DNA of 64,000 nucleotides from Adiantum capillus-veneris (lineage: Eukaryota > Streptophyta > Polypodiopsida > Polypodiales > Pteridaceae): positions 79,730,912-79,794,911 of the forward strand of contig CM043963.1 of the NCBI GenBank assembly GCA_014529385.2, written 5' to 3'. Positions 22,334-33,549 of this stretch are shown here, one piece after another. The position numbers were made by a program, and so were the translations under genes. The notes beneath the pieces were generated by a model that did no database searches, had not been told where the DNA came from, and worked only from the letters and a program-made list of their open reading frames with translations. The number at the start of each line of letters is the position of its first letter. Position 1 is the stretch's first letter.

Positions 22334-22470
22334 TCTCTCTCTCTCTCTCTCTCTTTCTTCAGCGTGGGCTCGTGCGTCCCTCTCTTCCCCGCTCCATCCC
22401 GCGTGTAGGAGGTCTTTCTCTTGAGACCTTTGCATGGCAATGGTGGACGAGGTTGGGTGCAGGAGAGCGA

Positions 22471-22522
<52 letters not shown>

Positions 22523-22582
22523 GAGTCTCGCTGTTGTTTCTATGCAGGGAATGAATCTCTCTCTCTCTCTCTCTCTCTCTCT
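22334..22582. repeat. Three (CT)n tracts, one compound with (CA)n
   Basis: (CT)n at 22334-22354, (CT)n then (CA)n at 22474-22521, and (CT)n at 22556-22582. Confidence 0.95.
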
Positions 22583-23427
22583 GTGGCGAAACCACGAAGG
22601 AAACAAGAGTGCGCATTTGTGTGGATCCGCCCTTTGAAAGGACAAACAGACACGGCGAGAACCGGTTGGGAATCACTATGTCGAAGGAAAAGCAGGGGAA
22701 TCACGATGTGGAAGGGGTGGGAGGGAGGAGGGGGGTGAGCTCGGTTTGGGAAACATGACTGCTCGGTGCAGAGGTAGCCCACCAACGCAAGAATCATCTC
22801 CAACTGCACGCGGTGCAGACAAGCAACGGAGCCGATGGGGCCGAAGGGCATTAATCTGCAAGGCAGACAAGGCATGCGATGCAACGAGGGGAAGTGTTTG
22901 CAGTGCAAAGGGGGGAGAGTAGAGCGGATCTAGCTAGATTCCCTTTAATATAAGGGCACCGAGTAGTAGATATGCTAAAGTAGGTGATATGATCTTTGAA
23001 AAAGAAAAGAAGAGGTGAATCAAGGTATCCGGATGCTCCTCGGGCAACCTGTGAGGAGACGATTTGAGTCGCATGAAAAGAGAGAGAGAGAGAGAGAGAG
23101 AGAGCAAAAAGTGCTTGAGGAGCTTCGCGTCATCTCTTGGAGTCCATGGCAAGGCGGAAGGTTGTGTTGCGAGCATAATATTTTTTGAAAAAAAATATGG
23201 CTTCGTGAAACGCATGTTGATTGTAGCCGGAGTGGCTAGGTCAAAGTGCACGAAGCCGAGGGTGCAACCGCATGAGTTCGATGTCACCTCCTATACTTTT
23301 TATGAGGCAAGGGCAATACTTCTATGATAACCTTGAGATGCAATGGAAGGAATCATAAGGAATCTCTCACGGAAACAAATATAATAAAAGTGGAGGCATT
23401 AAGAATACCTTTTAATATTAAAAATAT
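22583..23427. other. No gene recognised; (GA)n at 23079-23104
   Basis: A GA tract of about 26 bp is the only clear structure. Confidence 0.5.
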
Positions 23428-23712
23428 GAAGCACTCTTATTTGAAAAATATGGTTACATATGAGGTTAAAAATATGAAGCACTTTTAAAAAAATATATAT
23501 GGTTACATATGAGGTTTGCTCTTTCTTACTCAACATACTGGTACCATTTTAAAACTATGAAGCACTCTTATTCGAAAAATATGGTTACATATGAGGTTTA
23601 CTCTTTCTTACTCAACATACTGGTACCATTTTAAAAATATGAAGCACTCTTATTTGAAAAATATGGTTACAGGTAAGGTTTGCTCTTTCTTACTCAACAT
23701 ACTGGTACCCCC
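23420..23712 (+). repeat. 82-bp minisatellite, about four units
   Basis: Units recur with GAAGCACT at 23428, 23476, 23559 and 23641. The last two spacings are 83 and 82 bp. The first unit is short (48 bp) because the CTCTTTCTTACTCAACATAC segment is missing. Each full unit also holds GGTTACATATGAGGTTT and ACTGGTACC. Confidence 0.9.
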
Positions 23713-24181
23713 TCTACTACTACTCGCTCATTTCATTTTTTATTTCATGGAATCTTTGGAGATCCCCTTGCTTCACAAGGCAATAAAGAATCGTATTCAA
23801 GGCTTAAGTAAAATTATCAGGCAGCTATATTCGATCTCAGATGCACTAAACCCATCTATGCTAACCTAGCTGACTCGTTAAAGACTGTCCCCATTGCAAC
23901 CCCTCACAATATAAAAAACAAAACCCTTCCTCCTACGCCCTCATCTAAGTCTGGCACAGTTAGCATCAATGTCTCTGTCACATGTGTCCACTGCTTGCTT
24001 ACACACATTTCCCCTCTACTCCTTGATCACCGATGGTTGCACCCGATGCTTCACCATCTGGCACTTTCTTGCTTTTACTAATGCATTCAAAATCGCATCT
24101 CACTTGATTCCCTTTTCTTTTTTCAATAAAATTTAGTCGGTACCCCCTACTACTGGCTAGTATGCTAATAAATTAGCTAGA

Positions 24182-24183
<2 letters not shown>
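23713..24183. other. No gene recognised
   Basis: No motif or repeat noted. Confidence 0.45.

Positions 24184-24218
<35 letters not shown>
24184..24218. repeat. Poly-C run of about 35 bases
   Basis: 35 consecutive C followed by AC and CT-rich sequence. Length may be uncertain in the assembly. Confidence 0.9.
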
Positions 24219-24508
24219 ACCTCTCTCCCCCTCCCCAATAAAAAACCCCAAAGCGTCAACTCCGCTTGCTTGCGCGACCTCCCTGCTCCTGCATTTGATC
24301 TCGCACCTCCTCCATGCACCCCCACCTGCAATCCCCTCCAAAGCTCAGCCTGGATTATGAGTGTTGCATAGATGAGACGGGATCAGATGATAACAACTGA
24401 AAGAGAAAGAGGGTTGCCTCACACACGGACTGAGAGACCAAAAAGCTAGTATGGGAGCACGACACAGAGAGAGGGGTAATGAAACTACCATCACAGCCTT
24501 CTTGTTGT

Positions 24509-24523
24509 GGGGGGGGGGGGGGG

Positions 24524-24581
<58 letters not shown>
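24509..24581. repeat. G-run fused to (AG)n
   Basis: About 18 G followed by about 27 AG repeats; a pure purine strand, the mirror of the tract at 21356-21432. Confidence 0.95.
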
Positions 24582-24584
<3 letters not shown>

Positions 24585-26119
24585 CGCACATGCAGAGGTG
24601 CCGTTCTGAGAAGCGGCTGGAGTGACCGATCATTGAGCAACCTGAGAAAACATGCACATGCAAAGTGCTCTAGAGAGAGAGGAAAGAAAGAAAATTATGA
24701 GGATGTGTCGAGCCGTACAAATCTTGCAGTCGAATGGCAGTCTCTCGTGCCAGTGAAACGGTTACAATTGGAGCTGATCGTGAGGCGAGGTGAGTGACGC
24801 TCCGATGCAAACGGTGGACCAGTGCAAAAAAATTTGGCAAGGGCATGAGAGAAATTATGTGGGCTAGCGGCACTTTGTGACTGCTTGAAGCATCATAAGG
24901 AGTGCATGTGCGCACGGCAAGAGAGCATATAGGCCATCTATAGGGGATCCCTGGACCCTTATTCTTTCTCTTTTTAGTATTGGGAAATGCATACTGACAT
25001 ACTAGCGGCTTGTCAAGTTTATTAGCTCGAATCTGCCAAGATTCCATGCAGCGTAACCTTTGGCTTCCAAGTTGCCCATCAAAACTGGGAATCATTGGAT
25101 CTCTAAACTTGAACCTTCAACAATTTAAGATCTCAACACATCTAGTGCTCGGCTAATTCATGCTAGCAAATGCCCACGTCGCACACCCTCGCACGCCTTA
25201 ACTTTCAAAAAATATTTCCATGCCTTCCCTTGCCTATGCGCACCTTCCTTCCGCCATGATTACTCCTCCACCCCCTTGCTCAGTTGGTGGCCACACATTT
25301 GCACTAGCCTTGGTCTTGCATGGCTGCCTTCCCATTGTTTTTGCGTAGCCTTCCCCTTTTTGTTTGCTGTTGTGAGGGGATCACCTAGGATTCGTCTCAA
25401 AATATATTTTTTTGAAATCGTTAGCACATACTTCCTTTGTGTAAAAGATTTGCCCCACCATTATGGTGAGATGTTCAGTTAGCTAGAATCTTTATAGATT
25501 CCACCCTAGCGTGCACTTTATAGCATTTATCCAGTGGGGGCCATATAAAATTCTCTTGCAAGCATTAAGAACTCAGTCCCAGTCCACACGAGAGAACTAT
25601 CATGTGCTGCCTTGACCACTCGGGCAAGAGCCCTCGTTGTTGAGGACATGCACGTGGGGTAGAGGGGCCAGTAAGGGTACGGACCCCAGAAGAGAGACAA
25701 AAATTAGTGAAGAACAAGGGCGGGAAATAGTCGCAAGTCAATCCATTAATAGAAACCTTTTACAACGTGTCCTTGAAAATACAAAATGACCCACACTCAA
25801 TCATGACAGGTCATGCTCCATCCCGCCACTCCAATACACGCCCCCCTCTACAGGATGCATTTCGTCACACTACTGGTGTTTAGTCACACTACTGCTAAGA
25901 CTGGCCTTTTGCTCTTGTCCCATTGTTAGTCTAAATCCAAAACCACACTTGCACATAATTACAATAGACCATCCGCAGTAATCATGAACAAACCGTATAA
26001 AATATACTAACCAATGTAGATTCAACAAAATTAATTCAGCATTTGATACTCCAACTATCATATGATAATGATAACAATGCGCAGCTCCTTATTTGTTCTA
26101 GCCAGTACAAAGATACAGC
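24582..26119. other. No gene recognised
   Basis: Short open frames without motifs; no repeats shared with other parts of the window. Confidence 0.45.
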
Positions 26120-26227
26120 CTCTCACCCTGCTTACCATATCCCAACTAATGTATTCTCTCACCCTGCAAAGCATACCCCAACTACTATATTCTCTCACCG
26201 TGCTTGGCATATCCCAACTAATGCAAA
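26120..26227 (+). repeat. Three tandem 36-bp units upstream of the pogo relic
   Basis: CTCTCACC(C/G)TGC starts at 26120, 26156 and 26192. A unit is exactly 12 codons (SHPAYHIPTNVF type) and stays open, so it may once have been coding. Confidence 0.88.
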
Positions 26228-26487
26228 CTCACTGAGAGAAACCTCTCACTCCAAGCTCTTTCAAGTATGCAACCTCACTTACCACATGGTTTCAATCAAA
26301 AACTTACCGCTTTGATAGGCAAAAATGACATACACTGCTCCTTGTGAATGTAAAGCTTGTCTAATAGAGAGGCATCCTCAATTAGATGGCTACTTATGCA
26401 CCCCCCTTTGTTGCACAAAACAAGCGGACGAGTTTGCTACTGTGGAAAAGTACACGTGTTACCAGTCTTCCTTTGCAAGATATTAAG

Positions 26488-26645
26488 AAAGAAAGCTCCA
26501 TTTATCAGCACTAAGAGTGGCAAACCTATCCACATAGATAACAAACCAGCAGTCAGCCCTGAGACAAAGAAAGCTCCACTTATCATCCCTACGAGTGACA
26601 AATCTATCCAAATAGATAACAAACGAGTAGTCAATCCTGAGGGGG
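26488..26645 (+). repeat. Two tandem 78-bp units upstream of the pogo relic
   Basis: GAAAGCTCC starts at 26491 and 26569. Each unit encodes 26 residues (KKAP..I.T.S.K.I.IDNK type) within an open frame of 121 residues at 26357-26722. Confidence 0.85.
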
Positions 26646-26810
26646 TCGCACAACAAATACCCAAGAAGAAGTTTTCTGTGAAGGACTATTCTTATTTACT
26701 TGAAGATAAGGAGTCGCATTGATTTGAGATAAAACAACAAGTAACAACTTCTCAATATATTTTCCATATGTTCCAACTTATGGTGTGTTTACAAATATGC
26801 ACTTCATTAC

Positions 26811-26882
26811 TTTCAACAGCTACAGGTAACAATCTTTCAACAGCTACATGTAACAACCTTTCAATAGCTGCAAGTAACTTGT
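26811..26882 (+). repeat. Three tandem 24-bp units upstream of the pogo relic
   Basis: TTTCAACAGCTACA-type units start at 26811, 26835 and 26859; each is eight codons. Confidence 0.88.
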
Positions 26883-26981
26883 CGAATGTTTACAAACATG
26901 CAGTTCATCAATTTCCACGACTTAGCATGCATCATGCCTTGAAAGCAACATTCCAATATATGCTCTGTCTGCAGGTACAAC

Positions 26982-28560
26982 ATGGCACGACCAAAAAAAG
27001 TTGTGAAGGAAAAAAACATTGTGAAAAACAGAAGCAAGACATCCACTCCACAAATCGCTTCCAACCCATCCTTTAATGTATCCTCACGAGTAGAAGCTGT
27101 GAGAACAAAGAAGAGGTCCGAAAAGTTGGAAAATCAAAAACCCCCACTTGCCTTGCAAGCCAAACCAAAATTCTCAAAACCAAAAGCTTCGGAGCCACAG
27201 ATTCAGCAGCCTGTTCTCGAGAATCCAACCACCACAACTAAAAAGAAACGCAATCAAAAGACATGGACTGAAGAGGATATGGTTAAAGCCCCACGAGAGG
27301 ACGGTCTATCATTGGAGAAATGTGCGATGCAATTTGGCCCAAGCAAAACAACATTTGCAAATTAAGAAGAGGGAAGGACTCTTTAAAAAAAAGAGGGGCC
27401 AACAACAGTTCTAATTGCAGAAGAGGAGGAGGCTTTATTACGATGGATCTTTTTGAAATGTGATTCTAGGAATGGTGTATCGATACTAGATGTGAAGCTA
27501 AAAGTTGATGAAATTTGCCAGATGAGACACAACTCTTTTCAAATGGCAATCCCAGCAAAAGTTGGTGGGACACATTTTGTAAAAGACACCCAAAATTGGT
27601 ATTCAAAGTTTCAAAGAGTTTGAATCAATCTAGGGCAACCCAATTCAGGCCGGAGATAGTGAGATCCTTGCATGATAACCTCGTCAAGTTATATCAACCA
27701 CACAAACATCCCCCCTCCAACATTTGGAATGCTGATGAGACGTGCTTTCAAGGTTCAAGAGACAAAGGTATGAAGGTGTTGGCAAGAAAAGGAGCGAAGG
27801 CAATTTATGGCATCACATGCGGCTCTCGTGACTGGATGATGGTTTTGTGTTGCATTAATGCTACGGGAATACAATTCCTTCATTTTACATATTTAAAGGC
27901 AACAAAATCACCAGCAACTACATTCAAAACTGTGAAGAAAGTGCAGCCATGGCTGTGCAAAGAAAGGCATGGATGAGGGGCAAACTCTTTCAATCTTGGC
28001 TGGACCACTTTGACAAATTAGCAATAACTGCACATAATGGAAAGGAGAGTCGACATCTTCTCATTCTAGACGGTCATGGCAGCCACATCTCTCTAGATGT
28101 GGTGGCAAAGGCACATGCATCAGGTATTGATATCATTATCCTTCCAGCTCACACATCACACAAACTTCAACCACTAGATGTATCAGTGTTTAAACCTTTG
28201 AAAGCTCAATTTAGAAAAGAAAGAGACATCTGGCACTTAAGGATTTCTTCAAGGCAAGCTAGCAAGATCGAGCTAGCTACTATTGTTGCCAAAGCCATAC
28301 ACTCATCTTTCACAAAAACCAATAACAAAGCTAGATTTAAGGCCACAGAGATTTGGCCTCTTGATCCTTGTGCATTAAAATTCCAAAATATGTCGTGTAA
28401 TCACATGAACATAGTGGAAGAGGAAGAAACCACTGCTACAGAGGACATTGATTCTCAGGTCCCAGTCACGCCATTTGCAGCAAATGAAGCAGATGAAGCT
28501 ATTCAGGCACTTAGATCTATGGAGAAAATCAAGACTTCTCCACAACATGTGGAGGAGTAA
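26982..28560 (+). pseudogene. Pogo/CENP-B-type DDE transposase, frameshifted
   Basis: Starts MARPKKVV at 26982. After a Lys-rich tail comes a Psq-like helix-turn-helix (TWTEEDMVKA...LSLEKCAMQFG, about 27262-27345). Two TAA codons follow (27363 and 27384) in the same frame, which then reads PTTVLIAEEEEALLRW, the start of a CENP-B-type DNA-binding part. Near 27510 the frame shifts (KSWWDTFCKRHP). The catalytic domain has the first Asp in NADET (about 27730), the second in LLILDGHGSHIS (about 28065) and a third in KLQPLDVSVFKPLK (about 28175), a DDD set typical of DDE_1 (pogo/Tigger/jerky). A further shift lies near 27900-27950. Terminal inverted repeats were not found. Transposition role only; this copy is dead. 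Confidence 0.88.
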
Positions 28561-28648
28561 AAATGCACAGAATCAAAAACTCCCAACTTCTAAAAGATGA
28601 AGATTTCTCATATTATTGTCACATTCAAAGGGAGCATACACTGAGAGC

Positions 28649-29060
28649 TTCCAACAATGAGGTATTTCAAGTCATACTTCAATAAAACTAACATAAGTAA
28701 TGTTATTATTTGTACTAAACTATCAGCTATGTAGACCATTGCAAATCAGCATGCAGTAACCTTTGCACAGAGTAAACCATCACCTCAAATTCTGGTTGAA
28801 AACATTGACAGGCATAATTCTCCTTCAGCTATCTCTAATGAAGTGGACCCTGAGAAGATTCAACTTTCCAACAATGAGGTATTTTATGTCATACTTAAAA
28901 ACCAACATATATCTTGTTGTTATTTTATACTAAATTATCAGCCATGTGGACCAGTGCAAGTCTTGGTACATATCACCTCATCTACTCACATTTTGGTTGA
29001 AAGTATTGGCGGCGAGATTACTCCTACATCTATCTCTAAGAAAGTAGACCTTGAGAGGAA
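28649..29060 (+). repeat. Two diverged tandem units of about 217 bp downstream of the pogo relic
   Basis: TTCCAACAATGAGGTATTT starts at 28649 and again at 28866. Shared blocks continue (ACTAAA(C/T)TATCAGC(T/C)ATGT, TCTGGTTGAAA / TTTGGTTGAAA, TATCTCTAA) to about 29060, ending just before the next LTR. Confidence 0.85.
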
Positions 29061-29082
29061 TCAGCCGCAACCCAACTATAGG

Positions 29083-29331
29083 TGTTAGGTAAAGGCGGTG
29101 TGCCTCACCGTGCTTTGCCCGTGTCCGTTGGCCAGTGTCTTGGCCAGTGTCCGACCGCCCACATTTATCTCCTTATTCTTTATACATACAAAGAATAAGG
29201 AGCTCTCACTCATTCTCACATTGTGCTCATACAATGAGATTTGGGAGGTCCACCCACATCCTGTGTAATCTCTCTCTCTCTCTCTCTCCGCTTTTGGCTC
29301 TCTGTACATGCACCACATTCGCGCACTCACA
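29083..29331 (+). repeat. 5' LTR of Copia family 2
   Basis: 249 bp. It contains a perfect 13-bp inverted repeat (29169-29181 with 29190-29202, loop of 8) and a (CT)n tract at 29269-29289. Confidence 0.85.
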
Positions 29332-29333
29332 AT

Positions 29334-29345
29334 TGGTATCAGAGC
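29334..29345 (+). other. Primer binding site (initiator tRNA-Met), Copia family 2
   Basis: TGGTATCAGAGC two bases beyond the LTR. Confidence 0.88.
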
Positions 29346-30044
29346 TCAAGGATTGGAAGCACCATTGGAGCTCAACGGGGAGGCAGGCAGAGAAGCAGCA
29401 AAAACTGCAACATTCTGTTTTGGCCTATTAAAATGTCTTTGTTCAAGACGATTCCCATGTCACTTGACTGGTTTTTTGTCCTCTTCCACTTTACAGAAGA
29501 AAGTTTTCTCAAAATCTTCACCAATTTTGAGATACGTCACTCAAACTGCCTGCACGTCTAGGGTACACAGCTGCAGATTTTTATAGATATGTTTTGACTT
29601 ATAAAAACAACACATTTCAGGTCCATTCTTGCTATTCTTGACCGTTTTTGCGTGGTCTACAACTTTGCAGAAAGAAGTTTTTACAAATTTTGAACGGTTT
29701 GAAAGATATGGGCTGGCCGCAGGGTGTTCAAAAAGTTGAGGATACGATGTATGACTTATGTGGTTTGATGCTCAGGGAGACTCATGTGATTGCAATTTGA
29801 GCTCGGCAATCTATGCCTCGAGCATGTTTTTTGGCAGTCGGTAGAGCAGGTATTTGTGTACTAGATTTGCAAGTGTTTGCAATGATGTATGCAAAGTGTG
29901 GAGATTGGTGCATGCATGTGGAGTGCGGCTTGATGCACTTTGGTTGCTCATGGTTTTGAGCGTGCAGTCACTTTGGTTACTAATTTTGTAGTCGTTTTGC
30001 TAACAAAACTATGGTGACATTTTTTTAGCAGTTTTATGCATATT

Positions 30045-30106
30045 GTTGGTGCGATTGCTTGTAGCACTCAAGATTGTTGGTGTGATTGCTTGTAGCACTC
30101 AAGATT
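30045..30106 (+). repeat. 31-bp tandem duplication in the Copia family 2 leader
   Basis: TGTTGGTG(C/T)GATTGCTTG... occurs twice in a row with one mismatch. Confidence 0.85.
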
Positions 30107-31231
30107 TGCATGCAATGTTTTCCCTTTTGGGTGGTGCATCGCGAGCGTGTTTCGCTCTGGATTTTTGGTCTTGAGCTGTGAGTGCTCGGCCATTTGGAGC
30201 TTCCAATTTTGACTCCCAGCTACAAGTTGAGTTTAGTACTCCCACAGGTGTTGCCATTTGCAATTGAGAACATCTTCTGCAGTGTTTTGGCTTGCATACC
30301 GGTTTCGACACAACAGGTGTCTTGAGCTTTTGCTTTGTGTATGCTTTTGTGGGATAGTAACTAGAGTTTGCTCGCCATAGTTTGTGATCGAGCTTAGCTC
30401 TCACATTGACAAGTTTTGTCAAATTGTGTTCTTGTATCCACTCTCGCAGGAGTGAGGATTTGCGTATGCTTGTGTGGCTACAATACAAGCTAGTCACAGG
30501 TTTCACAGTTTTTTGCAGTTTTTTACAGATTTTTGCAGACAGTTTCTCTTGTGGGACGCGTTTTGAGCTAGTTTTCTCTCTACTTGCATATATGGTTATG
30601 CGCTTTACGCTCGGTTGAGCAGTTTGTCCTAGTTTATGCTTGCAAAATTTGCAAATTGTGGAGTTGTTTTATGCATATGTGAGCATCGATTTTGATGCGA
30701 TTGATCATGCTTTTGAGCATTGTCTAGTGGTCGAGTTACCTCCCACTTTGTTTGCCATAGTTTTGGCATGGATATGGAGATGATTTGGGTTGGAGGCGGT
30801 TCTCGCTCATGATCGCGACTAACTTGTTGGCACTGCGGCCACGATGGGCATATTAGGCGTTGTTGCTTTAGGCATATGAGGCAACAGAAGAGGTAGATGC
30901 ATGGTGCTACTATGAGGACAAATGTTAGAGAGTATGTATGTGATGGGCATGTCACTTTTGAGTCTAGCTTGCCTTCAAACTACTTTGTGTCTCGAAATAG
31001 CACATTGTCTACGTGTTTCTACTAGACGAGCATGCAATTTTTCACGTGACGCCACGTCGTGATTTGATTTGCTCTTTCTCTAGTGGGAGACTTTGTTGTG
31101 TGCAGTTTGCTGATGGTTCAACATATGACATAGAGGGTGCTAGAGATGTATGCATGTCTTTACCTAATGGTGCATTACTTACGTCATGAGATGTACGTTA
31201 TGTACCAGGACTCAGCCAGAGTTTCATTTTA

Positions 31232-31936
31232 GTGCATCAATTACAGAGTAGTGGATATTGTGTACTGCTTAGAGAGAGGTCATTTCAGATGCATAGGGGA
31301 TCACTCGTGATAGCCAGAGGTGCTAGGAGTGGTATGGTATACCCTTTGCATATTTTTGATACACGAGGCGGTGTAATCTTTGTGTATTTGCAGCCATGTT
31401 TGAAGCGAGAGACGAGGCATGTCTCTTTTACGGATGTGCTGCATGGAGAGGAGGTTGTGCATTTGTCTTGTGGTGACGTTCACGTAGATAGTGGTATCTC
31501 TGGGGATGCACAACTTTGTCAGTCATCAGTTGAGGTGACATCAATTGAGCCAGAGACCAATGCATTGTTCTATGATGCGTTTGATACGTTTGAGAGTGAC
31601 AGTGTCCTTCAGACAATTGTGTGTGATTGCAGTGGTGCTGATTTTTTGGTTTTGCAGTCATTCTCAGTAGATATGCCTTTGCCAGACGATGCTGACATGG
31701 TGATGCATAGTCAGGTGGTTCCTGATGAGGATGCATATGACATTGAGGTTGCTGACAGGGATAGGTTGACACACATAGTGCATGTTTCGTCGTCTTTCGG
31801 GTCTCTCATTTATGACCTTTTAGTCTCGAGACCTGATCTTACTTATGCGGTTGGTGCATTTGCAGTGGGAGTTGTCAGTCGTGCGATGATTGACACTAGC
31901 ATTGTGCATTGTGGAGCCATGCAGGTCGTCACTTGA
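31232..31936 (+). pseudogene. Copia family 2 pol remnant (pre-integrase joined to reverse transcriptase end)
   Basis: A 234-residue open frame. The start follows a protease-end block read just upstream in the same frame (VRYVPGLSQSF, about 31190-31225, after a TGA). Residues 1-45 are pre-integrase-like: GYCVLLRE, VIARGARSGMVYPLH. The middle is acidic linker. Residues from about 198 read SRPDLTYAVGAFAVGVVSR, the block near the end of Copia reverse transcriptase, followed by HCGAM. Integrase and most of reverse transcriptase are missing, again without losing the frame. No RNase H is seen before the polypurine tract. Confidence 0.75.
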
Positions 31937-32120
31937 TACCTGCATCAGGAGTGTCATCATAGCTCTAGCCCTAGTGGTATGCATGTTGCATCTACACTAG
32001 AGCGGTTACAGAGTGAGCCAGTGGGCATAGGTTGAGAGCCATCTTCTCTCACCTCTTGTATATACTAGTTGTAGGCTAGTCTTCTTGCCATTTATCGGCA
32101 CACAGCCTTTAGTGGGAGAA

Positions 32121-32204
32121 TGTTAGGTAAAGGCGGAGTGCCTCACCGCGCTTTGCCTGTGTCCGTCGACCAGTGTCCGATCGCCCACATTTACTCCACT
32201 AAGC
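32121..32204 (+). repeat. Truncated 3' LTR of Copia family 2
   Basis: Matches the first part of the 5' LTR (TGTTAGGTAAAGGCGG...) including CCCACATTTA, with an internal deletion of a duplicated CCAGTGT segment, then loses similarity. Confidence 0.75.
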
Positions 32205-32995
32205 TGCACCTCCCACTCTCCCGCTGCTCCACACACAAAGAGCAGCCAGCCATGCTTTCACATCGAATCACACCCTCAATCTCGACTGCTTGTCATCGAA
32301 GGTGACACAGATAATGGCGACCCTGCCTTGCAATTGATCCAGACGACGACGAATGAAAAAATATCTCTCACGAGTCAGCATGTTAAAAATCCTCTTCTCC
32401 TTTCTCTTGTGTCCACCCTCTCTCTCTCTCTCTCCTCCACGTGCCGCCTCCTCTTCTTTTCCCTCAAAGCCATAGCAGCAGCACCTATCGAGATACCCTT
32501 TAAAGCAACCTGCTTCCCAAAATTAGAGGGACATACCTGGCCCCTCTACACTAACTTTCTTAAGAAAAAGAATCCCAACAACAACGCCTTGGTATGCTAC
32601 TATGTGGCACTGCTATGTCTTTCTATCCCCATGCTCATTGGATTTGCCCGCATCTTCATCTGCCATCATCCAATTGTCTGCCTTACCTGATTGCACACGT
32701 CCTCGTCAACGTCTCTCCTCTTGCTTGTCCTCGTTTGCGGTGCATCCTTTTTCCTCCTCTTTCCATAAACTTCCCATTTTGAGAAAGCATCTCGCTGAGA
32801 TCCCCTTACAGAAAGAAAATCCAAAATTGAAGTGATTGTGAGACGTGGATTTTCACAAATTAGGCCTCATACTAAGGCTCCTCTATCCTAAGGTTGCCTT
32901 TCCATTCTATGCCCCGTGTGGGACAGCAAGGAAGACAAAGGCAAGATAGAACCCTACATGCTGGGAGGAATCCTCAAACGCTAAAACCTAAATAA

Positions 32996-33000
<5 letters not shown>
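32205..33000. other. No gene recognised
   Basis: A short (CT)n tract lies at about 32408-32434. Open frames have no motifs. Confidence 0.45.

Positions 33001-33083
<83 letters not shown>
33001..33083. repeat. (GT)n(GA)n compound microsatellite, first
   Basis: About 28 GT repeats then about 12 GA repeats. Confidence 0.95.
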
Positions 33084-33084
<1 letters not shown>

Positions 33085-33186
33085 AGCCTAGACACCTGCC
33101 TTGTCTCACCTCCACCTACCTTGCCTAAACCAAAGTCCTCAATGATCGATATTGCTTTCTTGCAACACAACATGGCCTGAGGGGGC

Positions 33187-33301
<115 letters not shown>

Positions 33302-33549
33302 CCACATAGGCTTTATAGTTGTTTGTCTGAGAGGGACCATTGGCCACCTTCAATTCAAGTTTTGATTGTCATAGGCTGGGTTCAAATGAGGTGCAGTTAA
33401 GGTGAGGGGAAGAGGCACTCGTCCTTAGTGGCAGACACCCATTGGGAAAAAAAAAACATATGCTTCTCCAGACCCACTAGTGCTTGGGCGAGCCCCCCCA
33501 GAAGAAAACCCCTATCGAGCTACTTTTAAGCGTCAAATTTGGGATGCAT

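Larger units (their letters stand above)
29083..32204 (+). mobile_element. Copia LTR retrotransposon, family 2, internally deleted
   Basis: A 249-bp LTR (29083-29331; TGTTAGG...CACA) is followed by an initiator-Met primer site at 29334-29345. About 2.8 kb later a purine tract (AGTGGGAGAA, 32111-32120) precedes a second LTR start at 32121. That second LTR matches only for about 84 bp and then diverges, so the 3' LTR is truncated or replaced. Between them, 29346-31080 holds no recognisable gag, and one open frame carries only pieces of protease/pre-integrase and reverse transcriptase. The LTR is unrelated to family 1. Confidence 0.85.

Noticed and set aside
22319-22738. Several Ser-Leu and Arg-Glu repeat frames
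   Set aside because: They are translations of (CT)n/(GA)n microsatellites in all frames.
23420-23712. CRISPR-like array
   Set aside because: Units are directly adjacent without unique spacers; it is an ordinary minisatellite in a plant genome.
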